64,000 bases of DNA from Azorhizobium oxalatiphilum (GTDB lineage: Bacteria > Pseudomonadota > Alphaproteobacteria > Rhizobiales > Xanthobacteraceae). Below the pieces are notes generated by a model. The model was not told the DNA's origin, did no database searches, and saw only the letters and a program-made list of their open reading frames with translations. Location of the stretch: positions 434,001 to 498,000 of the forward strand of contig NZ_BMCT01000003.1 in NCBI RefSeq assembly GCF_014635325.1. The letters are read 5' to 3'. The number at the start of each line of letters is the position of its first letter. Position 1 is the first letter of the stretch. Positions 17,017 through 27,067 of this stretch are shown piece by piece. The translations under genes were made by a program, and so were the position numbers.

Positions 17017-18303
17017 TCAGGCGCGCTTCATCGCGGCGGCGATGCGGCTACCGATCTCATTCGCCGCTCGACGGACGGGATCGGCATCGAGGTGGGCATA
17101 CTTTGCCGTCGTTGCCGGGTCGGCATGCCCGAGCAGCTTTCCGATGATCGGAAGGCCCATCCCGGCGCCAGCGCCGATGCTGGCATGGCTATGGCGCAGG
17201 TCGTGCAAGCGGACACCCTCGAGACCAGCTCGGCGGCAGAGGAGGGCCCAGGGTCGTTTCAGGTCGCGCCGAGGCCGCTCATCAGGCAGGCCGGCCGTCT
17301 CGCCAGCGATCACATAGACACCCAGCTTGGGCACTTCTGCGAGCACCGCGCTCGCTGCATCGGACAAGACGATCGTCTTGCGGCCGGTCTTCGAGTCCGG
17401 AAGGAACAACAGGCCGCGCTCGAGGTCGCACTCTGCCCAGCGCAAGTTGAGGATTTCCGACACACGGCAGCCGGTGAACACTAGCAGCCTGATGGCCGAT
17501 GCCGCGTGAGCGTCGATCCGCGATACACCTGACTTCGCTGCGTGCTTGGAGCTAGACTGCCGGAACGGGATGCCGGAAGTCTCGGCCTCCTCGATCGCCT
17601 CACCGAGTCGGCCAAACTCCTCGCTGGTGAGATACCGCTCACCACTGGCGTCGGGGAATTTTTGAACGCCGACGGTGGGGTTGTCCGGCCGGAGTTTCTG
17701 CGCGATAGCCCACGTGAAAATGCCGCCTAGAAGGCGAACGGTGCGGGTGGCTGCGCCCTTGCCGCCGGTGACGATCGAACGTCCCTGCTTGCCGGTCTTC
17801 ACGTCACGCGCCGTCTTTCCCGCCGCCACGTCTCGCATGAACCGCTCTATGTCAAGGCGCTGCACCTCTCGAACCCTCCGATGACCGAGCAAGGGCTTTA
17901 TATGCCGCTCAATTCGGCTGCGGTCGGTGGTGATCGTGCTTACCTTCTTCAAGTCGCAACCTTCAGCGAGGTATCGGTCGCAGAGATCGGCAACGGTGAT
18001 GTCAGCACGCTCGGCTGCCCTGTCGGCGGATGGGTCGTCGCCCAGACGGACCCGTGCGAGGAGGGTCTGTGCTGCGTCGCGCGCCTGCTCGGGCGACAAG
18101 ACCGACACGCTACCGAGAACAACCCGGCGCTTCGCGACACCGCGTCCACCCGCTCCAGGCCTGTACTCGCAGATCCATGACTGCACGCCCGATGGCAGCA
18201 CCTTCAGCCCGAAGCCGGGCAGGGCGTCGTCGTAGTAGGTGATGGTTTTTTCAGCGGGCTTGATCGCGGTGATCGAGCGGCGGGTGATCTTCATGGTCGG
18301 CAT
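17017..18303 (-). CDS. Tyrosine-type site-specific integrase
   Basis: A 428-residue phage/ICE integrase. The N-terminus has the DUF4102-type arm domain (LPGFGLKVLPSGVQSWICEY). A SAM-like core-binding domain is around 110-200. The catalytic domain shows the full set: Arg in FTGCRVSEIL, HDLRHSHAS (His-x-x-Arg), LLGHADPATT (His) and KYAHLDA with the nucleophilic Tyr. Nothing is missing, so it could be active. It is oriented away from the tRNA-Arg half-site at 18469-18516, only 166 bp off, the usual integrase/att arrangement. Confidence 0.92.
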   Translation of the reverse strand: MPTMKITRRSITAIKPAEKTITYYDDALPGFGLKVLPSGVQSWICEYRPGAGGRGVAKRRVVLGSVSVLSPEQARDAAQTLLARVRLGDDPSADRAAERADITVADLCDRYLAEGCDLKKVSTITTDRSRIERHIKPLLGHRRVREVQRLDIERFMRDVAAGKTARDVKTGKQGRSIVTGGKGAATRTVRLLGGIFTWAIAQKLRPDNPTVGVQKFPDASGERYLTSEEFGRLGEAIEEAETSGIPFRQSSSKHAAKSGVSRIDAHAASAIRLLVFTGCRVSEILNLRWAECDLERGLLFLPDSKTGRKTIVLSDAASAVLAEVPKLGVYVIAGETAGLPDERPRRDLKRPWALLCRRAGLEGVRLHDLRHSHASIGAGAGMGLPIIGKLLGHADPATTAKYAHLDADPVRRAANEIGSRIAAAMKRA

Positions 18304-18468
18304 CGCTGCACCTTAATCCAGAGTCGCCACCGAGTCGCCACCGAAGGCGAAAAAGTGGGGAAACCAGCGGTATCTCGCACGGCGCTGAGCATCACGCTTC
18401 TGGAGAAAAATCATATAATTTCAATGTTATATGGGAACTCGCGGAAACGCGGTGAAACTTTCAGCCAA

Positions 18469-18516
18469 GCCCTCCGAAGGCAAAGGTCGCACGTTCGAAT
18501 CGTGCCGGGTGCGCCA
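18469..18516 (+). repeat. attR: 3' half of tRNA-Arg(CCG) at element's right edge
   Basis: The 48 bases from GCCCTCCGAAGGC to GCGCCA form the anticodon-loop-to-CCA half of tRNA-Arg. They hold inner anticodon-stem pairs GCC/GGC around loop CTCCGAA (anticodon CCG), variable AGGTC, T-stem GCACG/CGTGC around TTCGAAT, acceptor strand CGGGTGC, G, and CCA. The sequence upstream does not supply a D-arm or the 5' acceptor strand (GCACCCG expected), so this is not a complete tRNA. A displaced tRNA 3' half next to an integrase gene is the classic attachment-site scar. Confidence 0.85.
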
Positions 18517-18664
18517 GTCGCTTCAGTGACTTGCCGCAAAGTGACTAAGCGCGATCCTGGACATCGCTCCCATCTCCGAACTGTGATCCCCCTGCCGGCC
18601 CCGCTGCCGCTATTTTCAGTGCCACCGTCTCTTGGCCCGGTTGGCATTCCTCGCAGGGATCTGT

Positions 18665-19420
18665 TTGAAGCGCGCGCTGAAAATCGCCTTTGTCGGCTTT
18701 GTCGTCCTCTATCTGATGCCCATCGCTTTGGCTGTGGCCTTGTGGCTGGGCGGAGATGCTCCGGAAAACTGGCGCGCGGCCGACCGGAGCAGCGCCGGCC
18801 TGCTGCCGGCCGCAGCACAGCATCAGCCGGCCACGATCCGCGTTTTCGCCGCCCGTACCGTCCGGTGGCGCGGCATCTTTGCGGTCCATAGCTGGATCGT
18901 GCTCAAGGATGCCGGTGCCACGAGCTACGAGCGCTACGACTACACCGCGTGGGGTAATCCGATCCGGGTCAATGGCTTTGAGGCGGACGGGCGCTGGTTC
19001 GGGCAGGCGCCGGAACTGGTGTTCGCCGTCGATGGGGACGAGGCCGCCCGTCTCATCCCGCAGCTGCGGACGGCCATCCGGGCGTATGGGCCGCGCCGCT
19101 CCGGCGATTACGCGGCATGGCCGGGCCCGAACTCCAACAGTTTCGTTGCCAGTGTCATGGCGGCGCTGCCTGAATCGCGGGCGGTGCTGCCACCCACGGC
19201 CATCGGCAAGGATTTTCCCGTGGACGGGCGATGGGTCGGGCTTACGCCCTCGGGCACCGGGCTTCGCATGACCCTGGGGGGCTATGCCGGCCTGACGCTA
19301 GGCTGGCTCGAGGGCATCGAGGTGAACATATTGGGCGCCGTGGCGGGCCTCGACCTGCGCCGCCCGGCCCTCAAGCTACCGGCTCTGGGCCGCATCGGCA
19401 TGCCGCCGGCCACGGATTAG
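18665..19420 (+). CDS. DUF3750-family protein
   Basis: A 251-residue protein with one N-terminal membrane helix (IAFVGFVVLYLMPIALAVAL) followed by a periplasmic or luminal domain. That domain shows the DUF3750 signature: WRAADRSSAGLLP, FAARTVRWRGIFAVHSWIVL and DYAAWPGPNSNSFVASVM, with a conserved His in AVHSW. Function unknown in the family. The start is TTG at 18665 behind CAGGGA; TTG 18632 and 18641 are in-frame alternatives. It is the first chromosomal gene beyond the element's right edge. Confidence 0.75.
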   Translation: MKRALKIAFVGFVVLYLMPIALAVALWLGGDAPENWRAADRSSAGLLPAAAQHQPATIRVFAARTVRWRGIFAVHSWIVLKDAGATSYERYDYTAWGNPIRVNGFEADGRWFGQAPELVFAVDGDEAARLIPQLRTAIRAYGPRRSGDYAAWPGPNSNSFVASVMAALPESRAVLPPTAIGKDFPVDGRWVGLTPSGTGLRMTLGGYAGLTLGWLEGIEVNILGAVAGLDLRRPALKLPALGRIGMPPATD

Positions 19421-19701
19421 AGCAACCCTGCAAGCTGGAGCGGGCTCTCGCGCGCCGATCGCGCCTTCCTGCGGTTACGCCCGAGCGGGCGGTGCGCAGG
19501 CAATTGCGCGGGAGGCCCGCAACAGCCGCGAGGCGCTGATCGCATCCGGGGGAGGTAGAAACCCGCATCGTCATGAAACATGAGGCATGACAAAGACAAA
19601 GCACCCATCATCTGATCAGTGCTTTCGAGCCTTCACAGGCATTCGACAGATCGAGCCCGGTGACGCAGGCTCAGGGCTGTCGCCGTCGTTGGAGATGCTT
19701 C

Positions 19702-20706
19702 ATGCGATTGTTTCGGTTGGTTGTTGCCGCATTGTCCATGGCCCTGCTGATGACAGGGGTCCCGGCGCACGCGCAATCCCGCCTGAAGGTGCTGATCGAG
19801 CGCCTGCGTGGCGATACGATGCCCGAGGGCATCATCAAGACCAACGGCCGCATCGAAGCCACGCAGGTGGATGTCTCTTCGAAGTATGCCGGACGGCTGT
19901 CCGAGGTCACGGTCAAGGAGGGGGATGAAGTCACCGCGGGGCAAGTGGTCGCCCGCATCTCCTCGCCGGAATACGAGGCTCAGTTGCGCGCCGCGCAGGC
20001 GCAGGTGCTCAAAGCCCGTCAGGCGCTGGCGGAAGCCGAGGCGCTGATCGCCCAGCGCAAGAGCGATCAGCTCCTTGCCCGCACCGATGCCGATCGCGGC
20101 AAGGAACTGGTGGCGAAGGGCTATATCAGCAAGCAGATCGATGACCAGCGCACCGCCAAGGCGGATGCCGCCGATGCCGCTTTGAAGGCGGCCGAGGCCC
20201 AGCGCGCGCAGGCCCAGTTCGCCATTCATGCCTCGGAGGCGGACGCCGAGCAGGTCAGGGCGATCCTGGTGGATCTGGTGCTGGTCGCGCCGCGCAGCGG
20301 GCGCGTGCAATATCAGCTCGCACGTGCTGGCGAGGTGGTCTCGGCGGGCACCCGCGTCATCACCATTCTCGATCTGTCCGATGTCTATATGACGATCTAC
20401 CTGCCGGCGGCGCAGGCGGGCCTGCTGGCGCTGGGTGATGAGGCGCGGATCATTCTCGATCCGGTGCCGCAATATGTCATCCCGGCCACCGTCAGCTTCG
20501 TGGCCGCCGATGCGCAGTTCACGCCCAAGACCGTCGAGACCGCCGACGAGCGCGAGAAGCTGGTGTTCCGCGTCAAGCTTCAGGTCGATCGCGACGTGCT
20601 CGCCAAATACCACCGGCGGGTGAAGACGGGCGTCCGCGGCCTCGGTTTCGTGCGCACGTCCTCCACCGCCAAATGGCCCGCAACGCTCGACGTGAAGCTG
20701 CCATGA
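19702..20706 (+). CDS. HlyD-family membrane-fusion protein of ABC exporter
   Basis: A 334-residue periplasmic adaptor with signal peptide ([19 protein letters not shown]). Beta-barrel and lipoyl halves flank a long coiled coil ([20 protein letters not shown] and the following alanine-rich helices), then [20 protein letters not shown] and [14 protein letters not shown]. This is the YhiI-type fusion protein. GGAG precedes the ATG. Its TGA overlaps the ATG of the ABC ATPase (ATGA), so translation is coupled. Confidence 0.9.
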   Translation: MRLFRLVVAALSMALLMTGVPAHAQSRLKVLIERLRGDTMPEGIIKTNGRIEATQVDVSSKYAGRLSEVTVKEGDEVTAGQVVARISSPEYEAQLRAAQAQVLKARQALAEAEALIAQRKSDQLLARTDADRGKELVAKGYISKQIDDQRTAKADAADAALKAAEAQRAQAQFAIHASEADAEQVRAILVDLVLVAPRSGRVQYQLARAGEVVSAGTRVITILDLSDVYMTIYLPAAQAGLLALGDEARIILDPVPQYVIPATVSFVAADAQFTPKTVETADEREKLVFRVKLQVDRDVLAKYHRRVKTGVRGLGFVRTSSTAKWPATLDVKLP

Positions 20707-23453
20707 CGCAGGACGCGTCTGACGCGCGCCTCGAACGCGCGGCGCGCGTCGAGGGCGTCACCCACCGCTATGGCCGCGTGGCCGCCCTCGACGACCTGAC
20801 GCTCGACATTCCGGCCGGCCGCATGATCGGCGTGATCGGCCCGGACGGCGTCGGCAAGTCCACTCTGCTGGCCCTGATCGCAGGTGTGCGGATGATCCAG
20901 CAGGGGCGTGTCTTCGCGCTCGGCGGCGATCTCGGCATCGCATCGGAGCGGGAGGCGCGGCGCGGGCGCATCGCCTATATGCCGCAAGGGCTCGGCCGCA
21001 ATCTCTATCCGACGCTCTCGGTGTTCGAGAACATCGACTTCCACGGCCGCCTGTTCGGGCAGGACGCCGCCGAGCGGCGCAGCCGCATCGACGAACTGCT
21101 CGGCGCCACGGGGCTCTGCCCGTTCGAGGACCGCCCCGCCGCCAAATTGTCAGGCGGTATGAAGCAGAAGCTCAGTTTGTGCTGCGCGCTGATCCATGAT
21201 CCCGACCTGCTGATCCTCGACGAGCCGACCACCGGCGTCGATCCTTTGTCGCGCGGGCAGTTCTGGGATCTGATCGACACCATCCGTGCCCGTCGCCCCG
21301 GCATGAGCGTCATCGTGGCGACCGCTTACATGGAGGAGGCGGAGCGCTTCGACTGGCTGGTGGCCATGGATGACGGCAAGGCCATCGCCACCGGCACGCC
21401 CGCCGAGCTGCGCGCCCGCGCCGGACAGGACACGCTGGAAGCCGCCTTCGTCGCGCTCCTGCCCGAGGCCAAGCGCGCCCAGCATCGCGAGGTGGTGCTC
21501 CGGCCCCGGACCGAAAGCGCCGATGCGACCCCGGCCATCGAGGCCGAGGGCCTCACCCGCCGCTTCGGCAAATTCGTTGCTGTCGATCATGTCAGCTTCC
21601 GCATCGGCCGTGGCGAGATCTTCGGCTTCCTGGGGTCGAACGGCTGCGGCAAGTCCACCACCATGAAGATGCTGACCGGCCTGCTGCCGGCGAGCGAGGG
21701 CACCGCGAAACTGTTCGGCCAGACGCTGGCTGCCGACGACATGGAGACGCGCCGCAACGTCGGCTACATGTCGCAGGCCTTCTCGCTCTATAGCGAGCTG
21801 ACGGTGCGCCAGAACCTCGTGCTGCATGCCGAGCTTTACCATCTGCCGGCGGCCGAAATCCCGGACCGGATCGCGGAACTGCTGGCACGGTTCGATCTGA
21901 AGGATGTGGCCGACGAGCGGCCGGACAGCCTGCCGCTGGGCATCCGGCAGCGGCTCCAGCTTGCCGTCGCGGTCCTGCATCGGCCGGCCATGCTGATCCT
22001 GGACGAGCCGACCTCGGGTGTGGATCCCATCGCGCGCGATGCCTTCTGGCGCACCCTGATCGACCTCTCGCGCGACGACGGCGTCACCATCTTCCTGTCC
22101 ACGCACTTCATGAACGAGGCGGAGCGCTGCGACCGCATCTCCTTCATGCATGCGGGCAAGGTGCTGGCGGTGGGCACGCCGCAGGAACTGGTGGAGGCGC
22201 GTGGCGCCGGCACGCTGGAGGAGGCTTTCGTCGCCTATCTGAAGGAGGCTTCCGGTATCACGGATGCGCCCGAGGCGCCCGCGGCGGTGGTTGCCGAGCC
22301 GGTGCGGCCCGCGCCGCCCGCCCGCCGTTTCGATCCGCGGCGGCTGTGGGCCTGCACCCGGCGCGAGACCATGGAGCTGCTGCGCGATCCGATCCGGCTC
22401 AGCTTCGCCTTTTTCGGGCCCCTGCTGCTGATGCTGGCCTTCGGCTTCGGCGTCTCCTTCGACGTGGAAAACCTGACGTTCGCCGTCTACGATCAGGACA
22501 ATACGGCTGAGAGCCGGCAACTGGTCGAAGCTTTTTCAAGCTCGCGCTATTTCGATGAGCGCGCGCCCATTCGTTCGCCTGCCGAGCTGGATGAGCGCCT
22601 GCGGAGCGGCGAGCTTCAGCTCGCCATCGAGATCCCGCCCTCGTTCGGCCGCGACCTGATGAGCGGGCGCGTACCCGAGCTGTCGATCTGGCTGGATGGC
22701 GCCATGCCGTTCCGGGCCGAGACCACGCGCGGCTACGTCACGGGGCTGGCGACGCAATATGCGCAGGAGTTCGCTGCCTCCCGTGCCGCCTCCAGCCATG
22801 CGGCAGATGCAGTCACCATCGAAACCCGCTTCCGCTACAATCAGGACTTCAAGAGCGCCAATGCCATGGTGCCGAGCGTCATCATGCTGATGCTCATCCT
22901 GATCCCCGCAATCATGTCGGCCATAGGCGTGGTGCGCGAGAAGGAAACCGGCTCCATCGCCAATTTCCGCTCGACACCGATCAGCCGCTTCGAATTCCTG
23001 TTCGGCAAGCAATTGCCCTATATCGCCATCGCCATGGCCAGCTTCGTGATGCTGGTGCTGATGGCGCTGTTCATCTTCCAGGTGCCGATCAAGGGCTCGG
23101 CCTTCGTGCTGGTGGTGGCGACGCTGCTCTATGTCTCGGCCACCACCGGCTTCGGCCAACTCGTCTCCAGCTTCACGCGGACGCAGGTGGCGGCGGTGTT
23201 CGCCACCGCCATCCTGTCCATCATCCCGGCCATCAATTTCTCCGGCCTCATGGTGCCGGTGGCGTCGCTCTCGGGCGGCGGCCGCATCCTCGGCATGAGC
23301 CTGCCGCCGGCCTGGTATCAGCCGGTCAGCGTCGGGGTCTTCACCAAGGGGCTGGGGTTCGACGCGCTGTGGCCCAATCTGGTGATGCTGGCGGTCTTCT
23401 TCCTGCTGTTCCTCGTTCTGGCGCAGTTCGCCTTGCGCAAGCAGGAGGCCTGA
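20703..23453 (+). CDS. RbbA-type ABC transporter: two ATPase domains fused to ABC-2 permease
   Basis: A 916-residue fusion. ABC domain 1 (about 10-260) has GPDGVGKS as Walker [10 protein letters not shown] as signature and [13 protein letters not shown] as Walker B. ABC domain 2 (about 280-510) has GSNGCGKS, an atypical signature region [11 protein letters not shown] and [13 protein letters not shown]. Residues 550-916 are an ABC-2 permease with a large periplasmic loop and five to six C-terminal helices ([20 protein letters not shown]). This matches RbbA (YhiH). In the HlyD/RbbA/YhhJ arrangement it is an exporter of unknown substrate; E. coli RbbA was also described as ribosome-associated. 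Confidence 0.88.
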   Translation: MTQDASDARLERAARVEGVTHRYGRVAALDDLTLDIPAGRMIGVIGPDGVGKSTLLALIAGVRMIQQGRVFALGGDLGIASEREARRGRIAYMPQGLGRNLYPTLSVFENIDFHGRLFGQDAAERRSRIDELLGATGLCPFEDRPAAKLSGGMKQKLSLCCALIHDPDLLILDEPTTGVDPLSRGQFWDLIDTIRARRPGMSVIVATAYMEEAERFDWLVAMDDGKAIATGTPAELRARAGQDTLEAAFVALLPEAKRAQHREVVLRPRTESADATPAIEAEGLTRRFGKFVAVDHVSFRIGRGEIFGFLGSNGCGKSTTMKMLTGLLPASEGTAKLFGQTLAADDMETRRNVGYMSQAFSLYSELTVRQNLVLHAELYHLPAAEIPDRIAELLARFDLKDVADERPDSLPLGIRQRLQLAVAVLHRPAMLILDEPTSGVDPIARDAFWRTLIDLSRDDGVTIFLSTHFMNEAERCDRISFMHAGKVLAVGTPQELVEARGAGTLEEAFVAYLKEASGITDAPEAPAAVVAEPVRPAPPARRFDPRRLWACTRRETMELLRDPIRLSFAFFGPLLLMLAFGFGVSFDVENLTFAVYDQDNTAESRQLVEAFSSSRYFDERAPIRSPAELDERLRSGELQLAIEIPPSFGRDLMSGRVPELSIWLDGAMPFRAETTRGYVTGLATQYAQEFAASRAASSHAADAVTIETRFRYNQDFKSANAMVPSVIMLMLILIPAIMSAIGVVREKETGSIANFRSTPISRFEFLFGKQLPYIAIAMASFVMLVLMALFIFQVPIKGSAFVLVVATLLYVSATTGFGQLVSSFTRTQVAAVFATAILSIIPAINFSGLMVPVASLSGGGRILGMSLPPAWYQPVSVGVFTKGLGFDALWPNLVMLAVFFLLFLVLAQFALRKQEA

Positions 23454-23454
23454 G

Positions 23455-24588
23455 ATGACAGCGCTCGTCACGCACCTGCAGAACATCGCGCGCCTCGTGG
23501 TGAAGGAGCTGCGGAGCCTGCGCGCCGATCCGATCATGCTGGTGCTGGTTTTCTACACTTTCTCCTTTACCGTCTACACGGTTGCGACGGGCGTGAAGCT
23601 GGAAGCGCGCGACCTCACCATCGGCATCGTGGACGAGGACCACTCGGAATTTTCCCGGGCGCTACGCGATGCCTTCGGCCCGCCGCTGTTCAAGGTCTCG
23701 CGGCCCATCGCCGCCAATGAGATCGATGCGGAGATGGATGCGGGCCGTCTGGTCTTCGTGCTGGAGATCCCGCCGCAATTCCAGGCCGATCTGCTGGCGG
23801 GACGGCCGACGTCCCTCCAGCTCAACGTGGATGCCACGGCCATGACGCAGGCCGGCAACGGCTCCGTCTACATCCAGCAGATCATCGCTCAGGAGATCGC
23901 CAACCGGCAGGCGGGGCGGGAGACGACCTCCGCCCTGCCGATCAATCTGGTGGTACGGGCGCAGTTCAATCCCAATCTGGAGTCCGGCTGGTTCAGCTCG
24001 GTGATGCAGATCCTTAACAGCGTCACGCTGCTGACCATCATCCTCACCGGCGCGGCACTTATCCGCGAGCGCGAGCAGGGCACGGTGGAGCATCTGCTGG
24101 TGATGCCCGTGACCCCCGTCGAGATCATGCTCGCCAAGATGACAGCGAACGCGCTGGTCATTCTGGTCGCGGCGGTGGCGTCGCTGGTGCTCGTCGTGGA
24201 ATGGCTGCTTGGGGTGCCGGTCGCCGGTTCGCTGCTGCTGTTCGTGATGGGTACGGCGATTTATGCCTTCTCCGTCGCCGCGCTCGGCATCCTGCTCGGC
24301 ACGCTGGCGACCACCATGGGTCAGTTCGGGCTTCTGGCCATCCCCGTGTTCGTGGTCACGCAGCTGCTGTCGGGTGCGACGACGCCCATGGAGAGCATGC
24401 CGGTCTGGCTGCAATGGATCATGCAGATCTTCAGCCCGACACCGCACTTCGTCGCCTTCTCGCAGGGCGTGCTTTATCGCGGGGCGGGTCTTGGCATCGT
24501 CTGGCCGGAGATCGGCAAGATCGCGATCATCGGCGCGGCCTATTTCGCCTTCGCGCTGGCCCGCTTCCGAAAGGTGATCTTCTCGTAA
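23455..24588 (+). CDS. ABC-2 type permease (YhhJ-like)
   Basis: A 377-residue inner-membrane protein. It has a first helix near residue 25 (IMLVLVFYTFSFTVYTVATG), a periplasmic domain of about 150 residues, and five C-terminal helices beginning ILNSVTLLTIILTGAALIRE with the REREQGTVEHLLVMPVTPVE loop typical of ABC-2 permeases. It starts one base after the RbbA stop. It probably forms the second half of the transmembrane channel with the permease domain of the upstream protein. Confidence 0.9.
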   Translation: MTALVTHLQNIARLVVKELRSLRADPIMLVLVFYTFSFTVYTVATGVKLEARDLTIGIVDEDHSEFSRALRDAFGPPLFKVSRPIAANEIDAEMDAGRLVFVLEIPPQFQADLLAGRPTSLQLNVDATAMTQAGNGSVYIQQIIAQEIANRQAGRETTSALPINLVVRAQFNPNLESGWFSSVMQILNSVTLLTIILTGAALIREREQGTVEHLLVMPVTPVEIMLAKMTANALVILVAAVASLVLVVEWLLGVPVAGSLLLFVMGTAIYAFSVAALGILLGTLATTMGQFGLLAIPVFVVTQLLSGATTPMESMPVWLQWIMQIFSPTPHFVAFSQGVLYRGAGLGIVWPEIGKIAIIGAAYFAFALARFRKVIFS

Positions 24589-24589
24589 G

Positions 24590-24614
24590 ATGCCGGCCCT
24601 GATGGGGCCGGCAT
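24590..24614. terminator. Bidirectional terminator hairpin
   Basis: ATGCCGGCCC and GGGCCGGCAT form a perfect 10-pair stem with a five-base loop between the convergent YhhJ-like gene and the O-GlcNAc-transferase-like gene. There is no strong T-tract on either side. Confidence 0.65.
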
Positions 24615-24621
24615 GACGTCT

Positions 24622-26847
24622 TCAGACCACGATGGGCTCGGGCGCCCGTCCGGTGCTGCGCAGTTCATGCATGCGCCGATAGGCGGCCTCGATGCCTGCG
24701 GTGAAATGCGCCGCATCGAACAGCGGGGCGGTGGCGCGGGCAGCGATCAGCTTCGCCTTGAGAAGCGCGAGGCGCTCGGGATCGCCGGCGAGCGCGAGGG
24801 CGAGGGCCTCGTAATCGGCAAGGTTATCCGTCACCAACTCCGGTAGACCCACGGCGGTGAGCAGGCTGGCGGCCACCCGGCTGGCGAACGTTTCGCCCGC
24901 GCATGTCACCACCGGCACGCCGGCCCAAAGGGCATCGCTCGCCGTGGTGTGGGCATTGTAGGGCAGGGTGTCGAGGAACAGGTCCGCATGGGCATGGCGG
25001 GCGAGGTGGTCGGCCAGCTCCATTTTGGGCGCGAAGATGATGCGCTCGGGATCAAGGCCAAGGCTCGCCGCATGATACGTGAGGTTGTCACGCGCCGCTG
25101 GATTGGCCTCGAACAGCCACAGGACCGAGCCGGGCACGGCGTCGAGAAGACGCATCCACACGTCGAAGACGGCGGGGGTGATCTTGTAGGTATTGTTGAA
25201 GCAGCAGAAGACGAACCCCTCTTCCGGCAGGCCGCATTCGGCCCGTGAGGGGATGTGGGCCGAGATGGCGCGGCGGCCGTCGTTGGGCTGGTAGGCGCCC
25301 GGCAGCTGGACGATCTTCTCGTCGTAATCGGCGGCGGCGGCGAGCGGCGTCACCACTTTGTCGCCGATGATGTAGTCGATGAAGTCGGCACCCATGGAGC
25401 CGGGATAGCCGAGGAAGTTCACCTGCACGGGTGCCGGACGCAGCGCCATGATCTCGGTGCGGCTGCCCTGGGTGAAGCCCTTCAGGTCTACGAGGATGTC
25501 GATGCCGTCTTCGCGGATGCGCCGGGCGGCTTCGGGGCTCGTCATGTCGCCCACTTCCACGAAATGGTCGAAGGCGTCGATGACGCGCTGGCGCATGGCC
25601 GACTTGTCGTCGGGGCCATGGGAATAGCCGAAGATCTCGAAGGTGGCGCGGTCATGCCGCTCCAGCATCTCCACGGCGAGGAAGGCCGTGGCGTGGGCAT
25701 AGAAGTCGCTGGAGAGATAGCCCACGCGGATGCGCCGGCCGGGCTCGGCGGGCGGCGCGGGCGGCAGCTTGTCCTTGTCTTCCATGCGCACGCCCTTGGC
25801 CCACACGCGGGCGGCGCGCAGATTGTCCTGCGCGGTCAGGTGCATGGAGAGCAGCAGGAAGGGGCCGGTGCGTGCGCCCGTGCGGGCGAGGGCGTGGCCC
25901 AGCTCGGCCTCCTCCGCTTCGGTGTCGCGCCACTGGCAGATCTGGCGGCTGGCGTTGGCGAGGCCGAGGCGTGCCACCACATTGTCCGGCTCCACCGCGA
26001 TGGCGCGGCGGAAACAGGGGATGGCCTCGGCATATTTCTTGGCGTCCAGATGGACGCCGCCGAGATTGATCAGCGCGCCGGTATGGTTGGGGTCCAGCTT
26101 CAGGGCCCGGTTGAGGGCGTCTATGGCGTCCCGGTGGCGGCGCTTGTCCAGCAGCAGCAGGCCGAGATTGGCGTGCAGGGCCGGCACGTCGGGCTTGAGG
26201 GTGGCGGCGATCTTCAGGAGCGCCATGGCCTCGCGGTCGCGGCCGCCTTCGAAGGCGCGCACGCCGGCTATGCCCATGGCCTCGGCGGTCAGCGTCCCGC
26301 GCTGGAAGGCCTGCACCCACTCCCGCGCTGCCACGTCCGGCTCTTCGCCAGCGGCGAGCAGGGCGCAGCCGAGCGCCAGTGCAGCCTCGCCATTCTGCGG
26401 CTGCTCGGCCAGCAAGCGGCGCAGGTCGTCGAGATCGCCATTGCTGGCGGCCAGACGGCCGAGTCCGAGCTGGGCGGCCTTGTGATCCGGCTGGAGCTTC
26501 AGCGCGCGCCCGAAGGCTGCGCGGGCGGCCTCGCTATCGCCCGTCTGGGCGAGGATGGTGCCGAGATCGGCCAGGATGTTCGCATCCGAGGGGCGGAGCT
26601 TGGCCGCTTTCTGGATGGCCTCGCGGGCCTCGGGCAGGCGGGAGAGCTGCTTGAGGCACAGGGCGTGCAGATAGTGCACGGCCCCGTTGGACGGGTCGCG
26701 GTTGAGCGCGGCGGCATAGAGTGGCGCGGCAGCGGCGAAATCGCCGGCCTGATGCAGGGCCAAAGCGCGCTGGGCATCGGCGGCGCCCTTCGACGGGGTG
26801 CCGCCGGGCTTGCCCCGAAAGGCCGCCGCAGATTGATGCTTGCTCAT
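24622..26847 (-). CDS. TPR-containing O-GlcNAc-transferase-like (GT41) protein
   Basis: A 741-residue protein. Residues about 20-320 are TPR helices (for example AADAQRALALHQAGDFAAAA, ALNRDPSNGAVHYLHALCLK, LKLDPNHTGALINLGGVHLD). Residues about 370-740 are a GT41/SPINDLY catalytic region: RIRVGYLSSDFYAHATAFLA, VNFLGYPGSMGADFIDYIIG, FCCFNNTYKITPAVFDVWMR and TTASDALWAGVPVVTCAGET. It is predicted to transfer a sugar, probably GlcNAc or another hexose, to proteins in the cytoplasm. Target unknown. GGGGGGAG precedes the ATG. Confidence 0.88.
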   Translation of the reverse strand: MSKHQSAAAFRGKPGGTPSKGAADAQRALALHQAGDFAAAAPLYAAALNRDPSNGAVHYLHALCLKQLSRLPEAREAIQKAAKLRPSDANILADLGTILAQTGDSEAARAAFGRALKLQPDHKAAQLGLGRLAASNGDLDDLRRLLAEQPQNGEAALALGCALLAAGEEPDVAAREWVQAFQRGTLTAEAMGIAGVRAFEGGRDREAMALLKIAATLKPDVPALHANLGLLLLDKRRHRDAIDALNRALKLDPNHTGALINLGGVHLDAKKYAEAIPCFRRAIAVEPDNVVARLGLANASRQICQWRDTEAEEAELGHALARTGARTGPFLLLSMHLTAQDNLRAARVWAKGVRMEDKDKLPPAPPAEPGRRIRVGYLSSDFYAHATAFLAVEMLERHDRATFEIFGYSHGPDDKSAMRQRVIDAFDHFVEVGDMTSPEAARRIREDGIDILVDLKGFTQGSRTEIMALRPAPVQVNFLGYPGSMGADFIDYIIGDKVVTPLAAAADYDEKIVQLPGAYQPNDGRRAISAHIPSRAECGLPEEGFVFCCFNNTYKITPAVFDVWMRLLDAVPGSVLWLFEANPAARDNLTYHAASLGLDPERIIFAPKMELADHLARHAHADLFLDTLPYNAHTTASDALWAGVPVVTCAGETFASRVAASLLTAVGLPELVTDNLADYEALALALAGDPERLALLKAKLIAARATAPLFDAAHFTAGIEAAYRRMHELRSTGRAPEPIVV

Positions 26848-27067
26848 GGCTCCCCCCTCGGCACGTCCGGGCTGCGCGCAAAATCCCGCGCGGACTATTT
26901 CAGTCCACAGCCTTCGCAGGTCTCACTTGTCCGAAGCTTGTGCAGCGGCGGGGTGGGGCGGGGGATCGGAAAAGCCGATCCTGTCCATTGCCGTTTCCGA
27001 TTGGCTTCGAGGGAGGGGGCACCCCATTCTGGCGCGTTCCTCCCGATCCGCCCTTACGGAGAGCCCA

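Noticed and set aside
18421-18516. Complete tRNA gene at the element's right edge
   Set aside because: Only the 3' half is present; no D-arm or 5' acceptor strand lies upstream, so it is an att remnant.
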